From Sulfurovum sp. (GTDB taxonomy: Bacteria > Campylobacterota > Campylobacteria > Campylobacterales > Sulfurovaceae), in NCBI GenBank assembly GCA_015661535.1, contig DQVY01000065.1, positions 1 to 24,742 on the forward strand: a stretch of 24,742 bases of DNA. Direction: 5' to 3'. A model generated the notes under the pieces. The model saw nothing but the letters and a program-made list of their open reading frames with translations. It had not been told where the DNA came from and ran no database searches. This document shows, one piece after another, positions 1-7,300 of the stretch. Numbering within the stretch: the stretch's first letter is position 1; every line of letters starts with the position of its first letter. Position numbers and translations under genes: made by a program.

Positions 1-1368
1 CTCCATGACATTTGTATCGTTGAACACACGATGGATATTGTAGAAGCACTTGCAAAAATGGAAAAAGAAAAAGCCTCAGCACTACTTGTAAAAAATGGAT
101 CAGGCTACGGTATTGTGACAGACAGTGATCTGCGTGGATACATTTTGCATAAAGAGAGAGACAATTTAGAGCGTATTGCAGACATTCAGACCTATCCAAT
201 TATTGCTATTTCCGAAGGTGAATTACTCTTTAATGTACTGCTTCTCATGACAGGGAACTCCATCAAACATTTGCCTGTGTTGGATGCAGAGGGTAATCCC
301 ATAGGGATACTGGCACTGATCGACCTTTTAAGTTACTTTTCCAACCAGTCTCACCTTATAGGGAACCAGATAGACCATGCAACGGACTTAGGCACGGTGA
401 TCTCTGCATCAAGACGTATAGAAGTGATGATCGCAAGTTTGCACCATAAGGGTGTAAAGTTCCGTTATATTGCCAGATTGGTCTCTGAAATACATAAAAA
501 GATGTATGCCAAACTTTTTGCACTTATCTTTCCTGCCTCTTGGCAAGAAAATGCAACACTAATACTTCTGGGCAGTGAAGGTAGAGGTGAACAAGTTTTA
601 CGTACAGACCAGGACAATGCTATTATCTTTAAGTCCGATTTTAAAGCAGAGAATAAAGAGACCTATCTTTTACAGTTTACTGAAGCTTTAGATGAGATCG
701 GTTTTCCCCGCTGTGAGGGTAATGTGATGGTCATTAATCCAAAGTGGTCGAAAGATGTGCAGGGGTATAAACAAGACATTCGAAACTGGATCGACATGCC
801 TAATGAAGAAAACCTGCTTGATCTGGCCATCTTTTACGATGCGTATGCCGTGGCAGGAAATAAAACATTACTGATAGATCTGCGTAAAGAACTTATAGAA
901 AAAGTCAAAGGACATACAAGTTTTTTTACCTATTTTGGTAAAGCTGTTGAGAGTTTTGAGTCTCCTCTGGGTCTTTTTTCACGTTTTATCTCTACAGACG
1001 ACATGCATAAAAATGAAGTAGACATTAAAAAAGGTGCACTTTTTGCACTCATTCACGGTGTACGTGTACTCGCACTGGAGTATGGTATCACCAAAACCAA
1101 CACAACAGAACGTATAAAGGCGCTGCATACTTTGGAATATATGAGTAAAGAAGATGCAAGCAACCTGATAGAAGCACTTGAAATACTTATGACTTTACGT
1201 TTACATGCAAGACTTGAAAAACTGGAAGAGGGCAAAGAGATGAACAACTATATTGCACTGGAACGTTTAAGCAAGTTAGAGAAAGACACCTTTAAAGAAG
1301 CATTAAAAATGGTTGAGACCTTTAAAGAGAGAGTGGCCTACCACTTTCATCTCTCAGTGGTACGCTGA
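1..1368 (+). CDS. CBS-domain / DUF294 putative nucleotidyltransferase (5' partial)
   Basis: The reading frame is open to base 1, so the gene begins upstream of the window; ATG at 31 is an internal Met of a CBS domain. Counting from the first visible codon, residues 1-115 look like a CBS pair (ALLV..GSGYGIVTDSDLR, then HLPVLDAEGNPIGILALIDLL). Residues 125-300 are a DUF294 GlnD-like nucleotidyltransferase domain with GSEGRGEQ at 191-198 and a D-x-D pair at 203 and 205 in TDQDN. The rest matches the DUF294 C-terminal substrate-binding region. Family members often carry an N-terminal cyclic-nucleotide-binding domain, which would lie off the left edge. The stop overlaps the next ATG by one base, so the exonuclease is probably co-translated. 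Such proteins are commonly found beside acs and acetate symporters; a regulatory role in acetate use is inferred and the substrate is unknown. Confidence 0.85.
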   Translation, partial: LHDICIVEHTMDIVEALAKMEKEKASALLVKNGSGYGIVTDSDLRGYILHKERDNLERIADIQTYPIIAISEGELLFNVLLLMTGNSIKHLPVLDAEGNPIGILALIDLLSYFSNQSHLIGNQIDHATDLGTVISASRRIEVMIASLHHKGVKFRYIARLVSEIHKKMYAKLFALIFPASWQENATLILLGSEGRGEQVLRTDQDNAIIFKSDFKAENKETYLLQFTEALDEIGFPRCEGNVMVINPKWSKDVQGYKQDIRNWIDMPNEENLLDLAIFYDAYAVAGNKTLLIDLRKELIEKVKGHTSFFTYFGKAVESFESPLGLFSRFISTDDMHKNEVDIKKGALFALIHGVRVLALEYGITKTNTTERIKALHTLEYMSKEDASNLIEALEILMTLRLHARLEKLEEGKEMNNYIALERLSKLEKDTFKEALKMVETFKERVAYHFHLSVVR

Positions 1369-1973
1369 TGTTTGCCTCTTTACGAAAAAAATGGAACCAC
1401 AAGGCCTTGACGGATCCTCGTTTTGATTTTTTGTTTGATGAAGTATCAGAAGAGGAAGTGGTGGTTTTTGACTGTGAAACGACTGGACTAAACCCTAAAA
1501 AAGATGACATTATTTCCATAGGAGCAGTCAAGATGAAAGGCAATAAGATCTTGACCAATGAAGCGATACATATTTATGTAAAGCAAGAGAAGCAAATAAG
1601 TCATGAAAGTATAGCTATTCATCAGATACGTCACTGCGATCTCTATGATGCTGTCAGTATAGAAGAAGCCATTGATAAATTTCTTTATTATATAGGCAGC
1701 AGACCCCTTGTCGGCTATTATCTTGAATTTGACACAGCGATGATAAACAAATATATCAAACCTCTCTACGGCATCCATCTGCCTAACAGACAAATAGAAG
1801 TTTCTGCTTTGTATTATGATCAAAAACTTGCAGAAACCCCCGGTGGACATATAGACTTACGATTTAACACTATTTTGGAAGCCCTTGACCTGCCAAAACT
1901 TGAAGGGCACAATGCCTTAAATGATGCGGTAATGACGTCCATGATGTATCTAAAACTGAAAAATATTCCTTAA
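1368..1973 (+). CDS. DnaQ-like DEDDh 3'-5' exonuclease
   Basis: 201 aa. All three exonuclease motifs are visible: Exo I FDCETTGLNP (D35, E37), Exo II GYYLEFDTAMIN (D122) and Exo III HNALNDA (H181, D186), the DEDDh arrangement of the DNA polymerase III epsilon/RNase T superfamily. About 30 N-terminal residues precede Exo I. There is no polymerase-binding tail and no helicase domain, so this is a stand-alone exonuclease and probably not the replicative proofreader. Its ATG overlaps the TGA of the DUF294 gene (TGATG) and acs follows after about 110 bases. The same exonuclease-DUF294 pairing near acs occurs in other proteobacteria. Whether it acts on DNA or RNA cannot be told from sequence. Confidence 0.85.
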   Translation: MFASLRKKWNHKALTDPRFDFLFDEVSEEEVVVFDCETTGLNPKKDDIISIGAVKMKGNKILTNEAIHIYVKQEKQISHESIAIHQIRHCDLYDAVSIEEAIDKFLYYIGSRPLVGYYLEFDTAMINKYIKPLYGIHLPNRQIEVSALYYDQKLAETPGGHIDLRFNTILEALDLPKLEGHNALNDAVMTSMMYLKLKNIP

Positions 1974-2082
1974 AGGAATGCTACCTATAGACACATATAT
2001 ATTTATAACCATACTCATGCTATAGTCTTGCTATGCTAGTATGCAATAATACATAAAGATAAAATTATATTTAAGGATAAAC

Positions 2083-4053
2083 ATGACAAAAGAAACTTCA
2101 CATTCCAATTCAATATTTGCACCCAACCCGGAATTCGCCAAAGATGCGAACATTAAAAGTATGGACGAGTATCATGCTTTGGTGAAAAAAGCCACAGATG
2201 ATTATGAAGGGTTCTGGGGTGATTTTGCCAAAGAGAAAATAGACTGGATCAAACCTTTTGATACAGTTTTAGATGAAAGCAATGCACCTTTTGTTAAATG
2301 GTTTGACGGGGGACAGCTAAATGTTTCTACACAATGTATAGACCGTCATTTAGACACACGTAAAAACAAGGCTGCCATTATTTTTGAAGGTGACAGGGGT
2401 GACAGAGAAGTCATTACCTACCTTGACCTTTACGACAATGTAAACAAATTTGCAAACCTTTTAAAAGAAGACTTTGGCGTTAAAAAAGGTGACAGAGTGG
2501 TCATCTACATGCCGATGATCCCCGAAGCAGCCTATGCCATGCTTGCCTGTGCCCGTATTGGGGCTATTCACTCCATCGTATTTGGCGGATTCTCTTCAGA
2601 AGCACTACGAGACCGTATTGAAGATGCAGAAGCAAAAGTGGTCATTACTGCAGATGGTGCTTTTAGAAAAACAAAACCCTATATGCTAAAACCTGTGGTA
2701 GATGCTGCATTGGAAGGGAAAACACCGGTAGAAAAAGTATTGGTAATAGAACGTAACCATGAAGAGGTCACTTGGGTGGCAGGTCGTGACTACTCCTACA
2801 ATGAACTCATTAAAGGCAAGTCCGGAAAATGTGAAGCCGAGATCATGGAGAGTGAAGACCCGCTTTTCCTGCTCTATACTTCTGGAAGTACAGGAAAACC
2901 AAAAGGGGTACAACACAACTCTGCAGGGTACATTCTATGGGCACAGATGACCATGGAATGGGTCTTTGATGTCAAAGAGAACGATACCTACTGGTGTACG
3001 GCTGATGTAGGTTGGATCACCGGACATACCTATATTGTATATGGACCGTTGGCCATGGGTGCCACCACAGTGATGTTTGAGGGTGTCATTACCTACCCTG
3101 ATGCCGGACGTCCTTGGAAAATGGTAGAAGAGTTGAGAATCAACCAGTTCTACACCGCACCTACAGCCATTAGGGTTTTACATAAAATGGGTGAAGATGA
3201 ACCTGCAAAGTATGACCTTTCGTCTTTAAAAGTACTGGGAACAGTGGGTGAACCTATTGACCCTCCTGCGTGGAAGTGGTACTACGAAGAGGTAGGTAGT
3301 TCCAAGTGTGCCATTGTCGATACCTATTGGCAGACAGAAACGGGTGGACACATTGTTTCACCTCTGCCTGGTGCAACCCCAATCAAACCTGCCTGTGCCA
3401 CACTGCCTTTACCTGGGATCATGGGTGAGATACTTGACCCTGAAACGGGAGAAAAAGTAGCTGAGGGGGAGAGCGGATACATGTGTATCACACGCCCTTG
3501 GCCTTCACAGATACGTGGTGTATGGGGTGATGAAGAGCGCTATATTAAGTCTTATTTCGGTGATGTGGTGAAAGATGGAAAAGCCGTTTACTTTACAGGA
3601 GACGGTGCGGTGTATGGTAAAAATGGGTACATTACCATTACAGGACGCACAGATGATGTCATTAACGTTTCTGGGCACAGAATGGGTACTGCTGAAGTAG
3701 AATCTGCCATTAAAAAACATGACAATGTAGCAGCTGTTGCAGTGGTTGGAAAACCTCATGAACTCAAGGGAGAAGGCATCTTCGCCTATGTGGTACTGAA
3801 AAGTGATGAAGGTTTTGCTGATGAAATTGAAGAGATGAAAGCGATTAATAATGTGATTAAAACAGAAATCGGTAACATCGCGTTATGTGATGACATGGTA
3901 TTTGTCCCTGACCTTCCAAAAACAAGATCTGGTAAAGTCATGAGAAGAATTCTCAGATCACTTGCCAAAGGTGAAAAGATCACCCAGGACATCTCTACAC
4001 TTGAAGACCCTTCCATCGTAGAAAAGATACAAAACATTTGTAAAGGAGCATGA
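2083..4053 (+). CDS. acs: Acetyl-CoA synthetase (AMP-forming)
   Basis: 656 aa, the usual length. It converts acetate, ATP and CoA to acetyl-CoA, AMP and pyrophosphate in the cytoplasm. ANL-superfamily motifs are present: P-loop-like YTSGSTGKPKG at 265-275, DTYWQTETGG, and a C-terminal PKTRSGK whose Lys618 corresponds to the lysine acetylated by Pat in Salmonella Acs (K609). That gives the conserved catalytic lysine and suggests possible control by acetylation. The start is set by an AAGGATAAAC ribosome-binding site just before ATG 2083. The 109-base upstream region is AT-rich, with a short CATACT/AGTATG inverted repeat (2010-2015 and 2038-2043) and a possible -10 TAAAAT at 2060. It follows the DUF294 and exonuclease genes on the same strand. 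It converges with the flavoprotein gene, and I see no good terminator between them. Confidence 0.97.
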   Translation: MTKETSHSNSIFAPNPEFAKDANIKSMDEYHALVKKATDDYEGFWGDFAKEKIDWIKPFDTVLDESNAPFVKWFDGGQLNVSTQCIDRHLDTRKNKAAIIFEGDRGDREVITYLDLYDNVNKFANLLKEDFGVKKGDRVVIYMPMIPEAAYAMLACARIGAIHSIVFGGFSSEALRDRIEDAEAKVVITADGAFRKTKPYMLKPVVDAALEGKTPVEKVLVIERNHEEVTWVAGRDYSYNELIKGKSGKCEAEIMESEDPLFLLYTSGSTGKPKGVQHNSAGYILWAQMTMEWVFDVKENDTYWCTADVGWITGHTYIVYGPLAMGATTVMFEGVITYPDAGRPWKMVEELRINQFYTAPTAIRVLHKMGEDEPAKYDLSSLKVLGTVGEPIDPPAWKWYYEEVGSSKCAIVDTYWQTETGGHIVSPLPGATPIKPACATLPLPGIMGEILDPETGEKVAEGESGYMCITRPWPSQIRGVWGDEERYIKSYFGDVVKDGKAVYFTGDGAVYGKNGYITITGRTDDVINVSGHRMGTAEVESAIKKHDNVAAVAVVGKPHELKGEGIFAYVVLKSDEGFADEIEEMKAINNVIKTEIGNIALCDDMVFVPDLPKTRSGKVMRRILRSLAKGEKITQDISTLEDPSIVEKIQNICKGA

Positions 4054-4105
4054 TATCATTGATGCAGTGATTTCGTTCATAATCAAGGCGAATTTTTGAA
4101 GGTAG

Positions 4106-5380
4106 TTAGTTGCTGTGGTAATAAGTCTTGTTCCTCGTTTCATATAAATGACCTGCCAAAAAACCGCTTGCAAAAGACCATTGCAGGTTATAGCCCCCGC
4201 AGGGGCCATCAATATTCATTATTTCTCCACAAAAATAAAGCCCGTTTAGTTTTTTACTCTGCATCGTATAGGGATCGATTTCTTTCAAATGAATACCCCC
4301 GCGGGTGATCATTGCCATCTTGAAGCCGTCATGCCCGTTGATGGTAAGCGGAGTCCATGCAAGCAGTTTGATGAGTTTGTCCCTTCCTGCACCATTCTGT
4401 TTCCCCAAAGTGATCTCTGGATCAACTTCTGAAAGATTACAGAGTTCAAGACTCACAGACTCTGGGAGCAGGGTTAAGAGTAATGCCAGGGTATTGCGGT
4501 GAGGGTCTTTGGCCTGTTCTTTTTTGAAGTGTTCCCTTATCTGCTCTTCATTCATTCCTTTGGTAAGGTTTGCAAGCACAGGTACTTCATCGAACTTAGA
4601 CAAAAGGGGTGTTATCTCCCGAGAAAAATCAAGGACCACAGGACCACGAATACCCCCTTTGGTAAAGATGAGATCCCCTTTGGCAGAAAGTTTTTTATAC
4701 TTTTTAATATCAACGTGCATAGCAACCTTTGCTATGGTATCAGCCCTGCAGTTCTCTACCCATTTTTCTTTAATTTTAAGAGGCATCATAGCAGGGTAGA
4801 GTGCTGTCACTTTGTGTCCTACAGAGGCTGCCATAGGGTAACCGTCACCCTCTGCACCCAGTACAGGGTAACCCATACCGCCAGAGGCAATGACCACAGC
4901 ATTGGCATGAAACGTGTCATTCTGCGTTTGTACACCGCTTACCTTAACACCGTCATGTTCCAGTGTTTCTACTTTTTGGGAACACTGTACTTCCACACCC
5001 AAGTGCAGCATCTCTTGCTCCATAGCAGTAATGATCGTAGAAGAGCTATGGGTAATAGGAAATACACGATAACCGTCAGGTGCATGACTCTCTACACCCA
5101 AGTCTCTGAAAAATGCCATAAGTGATTGATGATCCAATGCTTCAAGGGCAGGGGACATAAAACGACCGTCACGTCCAAATCGTGCCATAAAGTCTTCGTT
5201 GGAAAGGGTGTTAGTGAGGTTACAGCGTCCGCCGCCTGTGGCTTTGAGTTTTGCACCTATTTTTGAGAGTTTTTCCAAAAGCAGTACAGACTTGCCATCA
5301 CGTGCTGCGGTAATAGCCGCCATCATACCTGCTGCCCCGGAACCTATTACAATGAGGTCATAGTTTTTTTGCGCTTTCAA
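4106..5380 (-). CDS. HI0933/YhiN-family FAD-dependent flavoprotein
   Basis: 424 aa. The N-terminus has a dinucleotide-binding Rossmann motif (VIGSGAAGMMAA; GSGAAG at 13-18), then the family signature KATGGGRCNLTN near 46-57. The C-terminus has the second signature, FCGEIMNIDGPCGGYNLQW. These mark the HI0933-like NAD(P)/FAD-dependent oxidoreductases, whose physiological substrate is not settled. The start codon is TTG at 5380: no ATG lies between the in-frame stop upstream (5393-5395) and the Rossmann motif, and AAGGG sits just before TTG. The TTG overlaps the TGA of the 47-aa gene (TTGA), so translational coupling is likely. It is the last gene of a minus-strand run that starts with the superoxide reductase. 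It lacks an export signal, so direct electron transfer to the exported reductase is doubtful. Confidence 0.92.
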   Translation of the reverse strand: MKAQKNYDLIVIGSGAAGMMAAITAARDGKSVLLLEKLSKIGAKLKATGGGRCNLTNTLSNEDFMARFGRDGRFMSPALEALDHQSLMAFFRDLGVESHAPDGYRVFPITHSSSTIITAMEQEMLHLGVEVQCSQKVETLEHDGVKVSGVQTQNDTFHANAVVIASGGMGYPVLGAEGDGYPMAASVGHKVTALYPAMMPLKIKEKWVENCRADTIAKVAMHVDIKKYKKLSAKGDLIFTKGGIRGPVVLDFSREITPLLSKFDEVPVLANLTKGMNEEQIREHFKKEQAKDPHRNTLALLLTLLPESVSLELCNLSEVDPEITLGKQNGAGRDKLIKLLAWTPLTINGHDGFKMAMITRGGIHLKEIDPYTMQSKKLNGLYFCGEIMNIDGPCGGYNLQWSFASGFLAGHLYETRNKTYYHSN

Positions 5381-5520
5381 TACCCTTGCATCTCACCTTC
5401 AAGATAGACAATGGAAGCTTTTAACGCTTCTATGACACTCATCTCTTTCTCTTCAAGTTTTTCAAGAGAGAGTACCCGTAACTTTTCAAGATACAGTTGC
5501 AATAGTTCTTCCTTATTCAT
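5377..5520 (-). CDS. Small helical hypothetical protein (47 aa)
   Basis: A 47-aa frame beginning MNKEELLQLYLEKLR and ending in EGEMQGY fills the gap between the superoxide reductase and flavoprotein genes. ATG 5520 comes one base after the reductase stop codon, and its TGA overlaps the TTG start of the flavoprotein. The sequence is rich in Leu, Glu and Lys, with heptad-like spacing expected of an amphipathic helix or short coiled coil, and no Cys or His. There is no good ribosome-binding site of its own, so it would rely on coupling to the upstream gene. Exact end-to-end packing and amphipathic composition argue that it is a real gene. Function unknown. Confidence 0.65.
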   Translation of the reverse strand: MNKEELLQLYLEKLRVLSLEKLEEKEMSVIEALKASIVYLEGEMQGY

Positions 5521-5521
5521 G

Positions 5522-5950
5522 CTAAACAGTCAGTGTAGAAGACCAAATACCGTGAAGGTTACATCCGCTTGTTGCTTTCAGTGTTTTTACATTGTCAAGT
5601 TTTACATAAAACGAGGTAGCACCGCGTGAAATTTCAGGCTCCAAAGTATTTTTCCCCACAAGTGTGTCATCTGCATGAAGAGAGATAAAATCTATCCAGT
5701 GGTCTTGTGTACTTGGGTGGATGATCCCGCCTTGACCTGTGGTGATCTCTACACGTGTATAACCTTTGGCATCTTTCTCTTTAATGGTTATCTGCGGTGT
5801 ATGCTTGAGTTCACCTTTGCTCATGTTTTTTGGGTCTTTAGGCTTCATCTCCATACGATTCATATCTTTTTCCAACATTTTTGCCTCTGCGCTGACTGCC
5901 GATACAAGTGCAAGTGCACCTGCTACTTTTAATGCTTCTCTTCTGTTCAT
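5522..5950 (-). CDS. Tat-exported superoxide reductase (neelaredoxin/desulfoferrodoxin family)
   Basis: 142 aa. The N-terminus MNRREALKVAGALALVSAVS is a twin-arginine signal, probably cleaved near AEA-K24. After a Met- and Lys-rich linker (about 24-47) comes the desulfoferrodoxin iron domain. All five ligands of the Fe(His)4Cys site are present: H50 (LKHTP), H78 (IIHPS), H84 (QDHWI), and C130 and H133 (SGCNLHGIW). K49 beside the first ligand is kept, while the neighbouring Glu of desulfoferrodoxins is Leu here. The N-terminal FeCys4 desulforedoxin domain is absent, as in one-iron enzymes. The predicted role is reduction of superoxide to peroxide outside the cytoplasm, with an unknown electron donor. 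The ribosome-binding site is AAAAAAGG before ATG 5950. First gene of a run with the 47-aa protein and the flavoprotein. Confidence 0.88.
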   Translation of the reverse strand: MNRREALKVAGALALVSAVSAEAKMLEKDMNRMEMKPKDPKNMSKGELKHTPQITIKEKDAKGYTRVEITTGQGGIIHPSTQDHWIDFISLHADDTLVGKNTLEPEISRGATSFYVKLDNVKTLKATSGCNLHGIWSSTLTV

Positions 5951-5982
5951 ACTGTTGCCTTTTTTTGAATCTAAATTTTCAC

Positions 5983-6028
5983 TATAATATCATAGCTGTA
6001 TTAATAAAAAGTAAAAAATGACAGCTAT
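5983..6028 (+). promoter_or_regulatory. Probable promoter and leader inverted repeat of the 100-aa membrane protein
   Basis: TATAAT at 5983-5988 lies about 60 bases before ATG 6049. A perfect 8-base inverted repeat follows: ATAGCTGT at 5992-5999 and ACAGCTAT at 6021-6028, separated by 21 AT-rich bases, so the transcript would begin at or within the left arm. It could be a leader stem-loop or an operator. The divergent superoxide reductase promoter must lie in the same 98-base gap. Confidence 0.4.
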
Positions 6029-6048
6029 TTTGTATTGGGGAGTCTAAT

Positions 6049-6351
6049 ATGTACATACGAAGTGGAAAAATTCAATTTTTATTTTGGACAGCATTCTTCT
6101 CTGTTGTGCTTTATCTCTGGATCGTCACAGTAGGTCTGCAAACCTTCGTACTCCCCGATGAAAGACCTATGCAGCTGCCTCAAAATGTGGTTGTATTGCT
6201 CTTTGTGCTTTATGGCATACTCTCTGTACTGGTAATCACCGGAACTATCATTGCAACAATGATAGACAATGCCTTTTATAGAAAATTTTTCGGCATTTTT
6301 ATTATGCTCGCACTGGCAACACTCTTGGCTGCAAAGAGTATGTTTGGATAA
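6049..6351 (+). CDS. Small integral membrane protein (100 aa)
   Basis: 100 aa with three predicted membrane segments: about 8-30 (FLFWTAFFSVVLYLWIVTVG), 45-68 (VVVLLFVLYGILSVLVITG) and 79-97. A polar loop, LPDERPMQLPQ, follows the first segment. The ribosome-binding site is GGGGAG before ATG 6049. I do not recognise the family. It converges with the leucine-rich-repeat gene with only three bases between the stop codons and is divergent from the superoxide reductase gene. Probably an inner-membrane protein; function unknown. Confidence 0.75.
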   Translation: MYIRSGKIQFLFWTAFFSVVLYLWIVTVGLQTFVLPDERPMQLPQNVVVLLFVLYGILSVLVITGTIIATMIDNAFYRKFFGIFIMLALATLLAAKSMFG

Positions 6352-6354
6352 ACA

Positions 6355-6906
6355 CTAAAGATAGGTAAAGTGCCTTAGCTTCGGTAAGGTAAGCGCTGAT
6401 CGTATGAGTTTCTCTTTTTCTAAACTGTTGCCTTCTATACATACCCAGACCAAAGACTTTATCTGTTCAAGTGCCTGCGTGTTAGTAAGTCTGTTATGTG
6501 CAACATCAAGAAAGACAAGTTGTTCATGATCTACAAGCGATGCTATACTTACTATCTGATTATGATTCGCTTCTATCTTTTTAAGTTTCTGCAGTGCTCT
6601 GAGAATCGATATGTCTTCTATAGCATTATGGTGCATAAATAGATGTTTGAGTTTGGGAAAATGCTGAAGTACACGAATGTCTTCTATGGTATTGTTCGAA
6701 AAAGCAAGTTTATGAATATTTGTCAGGGGTGCAAGTACATCAATGTTTGAAAGTTTGTTTCGGGAGAGTGAAAGTGCACCCAGCCATGTAAGTTCTCTTA
6801 TGGACTCCGGTATCTCTTCTAGGTCCAAGTCACTTAGGTTGAGATAGGGTATCTTTTCTGCTTTGCACTGGGCTATTTTTTCTTCTGCTGATCTATTTTT
6901 ATCCAC
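6355..6906 (-). CDS. Leucine-rich-repeat protein (183 aa)
   Basis: From about residue 21 to 165 the sequence is built of roughly 22-residue SDS22/internalin-type leucine-rich repeats (for example LGALSLSRNKLSNIDVL, KLAFSNNTIEDI, HLFMHHNAIEDI, FLDVAHNRLTNTQAL). About six are visible, and the C-terminal unit (VCIEGNSLEKEKLI) is degenerate. The start is GTG at 6906, two bases after the stop of the truncated DUF4163-like gene, with AGGA about 9 bases upstream. No signal peptide is visible, so it is probably cytoplasmic. Such proteins generally act by protein binding; the partner is unknown. Confidence 0.85.
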   Translation of the reverse strand: MDKNRSAEEKIAQCKAEKIPYLNLSDLDLEEIPESIRELTWLGALSLSRNKLSNIDVLAPLTNIHKLAFSNNTIEDIRVLQHFPKLKHLFMHHNAIEDISILRALQKLKKIEANHNQIVSIASLVDHEQLVFLDVAHNRLTNTQALEQIKSLVWVCIEGNSLEKEKLIRSALTLPKLRHFTYL

Positions 6907-6908
6907 GG

Positions 6909-7217
6909 CTATAATCCTATAGGTTTTTGGGTATCGATAGCATAATTCGTAAAAGCTACAGCATCATAACCATGTGCCCCGCCTGTGTAGCCGTTAGACC
7001 TTGTCGACAAGGTATAGGTAGCAGGTGTTTTGGCAAAGAGATCTATGCTTTGACTATTAGACCACTCGCCCGATATTTGACCGTCAAAATCTTTGATATT
7101 TGCCAAAACGGAAGCTTTGGCCAGGGAAAGAGTGTTTTTATTGACAAAAACTTCTCCTGCATGCAGTGTGTACAGTAAGAAAGTGAGCATAAATATAGGT
7201 TTTAAATAAAGATACAT
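6909..7217 (-). CDS. DUF4163-like secreted protein, C-terminally truncated
   Basis: 102 aa with a Sec signal peptide (LKPIFMLTFLLYTLHA, cleavage near A20). Its mature part resembles the DUF4163 region found in PdaC/RsiV-type proteins, ending in the family-like YTGGAHGYDAVAFTNYAIDTQKP. Relatives normally continue into a DUF3298 domain of more than 100 residues. Here the frame stops at TAG 6909-6911 just after IDTQKPIGL, and the leucine-rich-repeat gene begins two bases later. Neither reading through the stop nor another frame restores DUF3298, because the downstream DNA is fully used by the repeat protein. Ribosome-binding site AAAGGAAG precedes ATG 7217. It is either a remnant or a natural half-size protein. 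Confidence 0.65.
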   Translation of the reverse strand: MYLYLKPIFMLTFLLYTLHAGEVFVNKNTLSLAKASVLANIKDFDGQISGEWSNSQSIDLFAKTPATYTLSTRSNGYTGGAHGYDAVAFTNYAIDTQKPIGL

Positions 7218-7249
7218 AGTGAATCTTCCTTTGTTGTAGATAGTATGAG

Positions 7250-7276
7250 ATTATAGCAGAAAATTTTGATATAATT
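7250..7276. promoter_or_regulatory. Divergent extended -10 promoters
   Basis: In the 83-base gap between divergent genes, the minus strand has TGCTATAAT (hexamer at 7250-7255) serving the DUF4163-like gene, and the plus strand has TGATATAAT (hexamer at 7271-7276) serving the DUF234 gene. Both fit the TGnTATAAT extended -10 form. No clear -35 boxes are seen. Confidence 0.6.
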
Positions 7277-7300
7277 TCACAATTAATTTAAGGTACACTC

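Noticed and set aside
1488..1850. 120-aa minus-strand open frame
   Set aside because: Antisense to the DEDDh exonuclease; no motif or start signal.
1965..1979. ATTCCTT-A-AAGGAAT palindrome at the end of the exonuclease gene as a terminator
   Set aside because: The centre is one base, leaving almost no loop, the arms are AT-rich and no T-run follows.
4499..5125. 208-aa plus-strand open frame
   Set aside because: It is wholly antisense to the flavoprotein gene, is Cys/His/Phe-rich in the way reverse-strand shadows are, and has no ribosome-binding site or recognisable motif.
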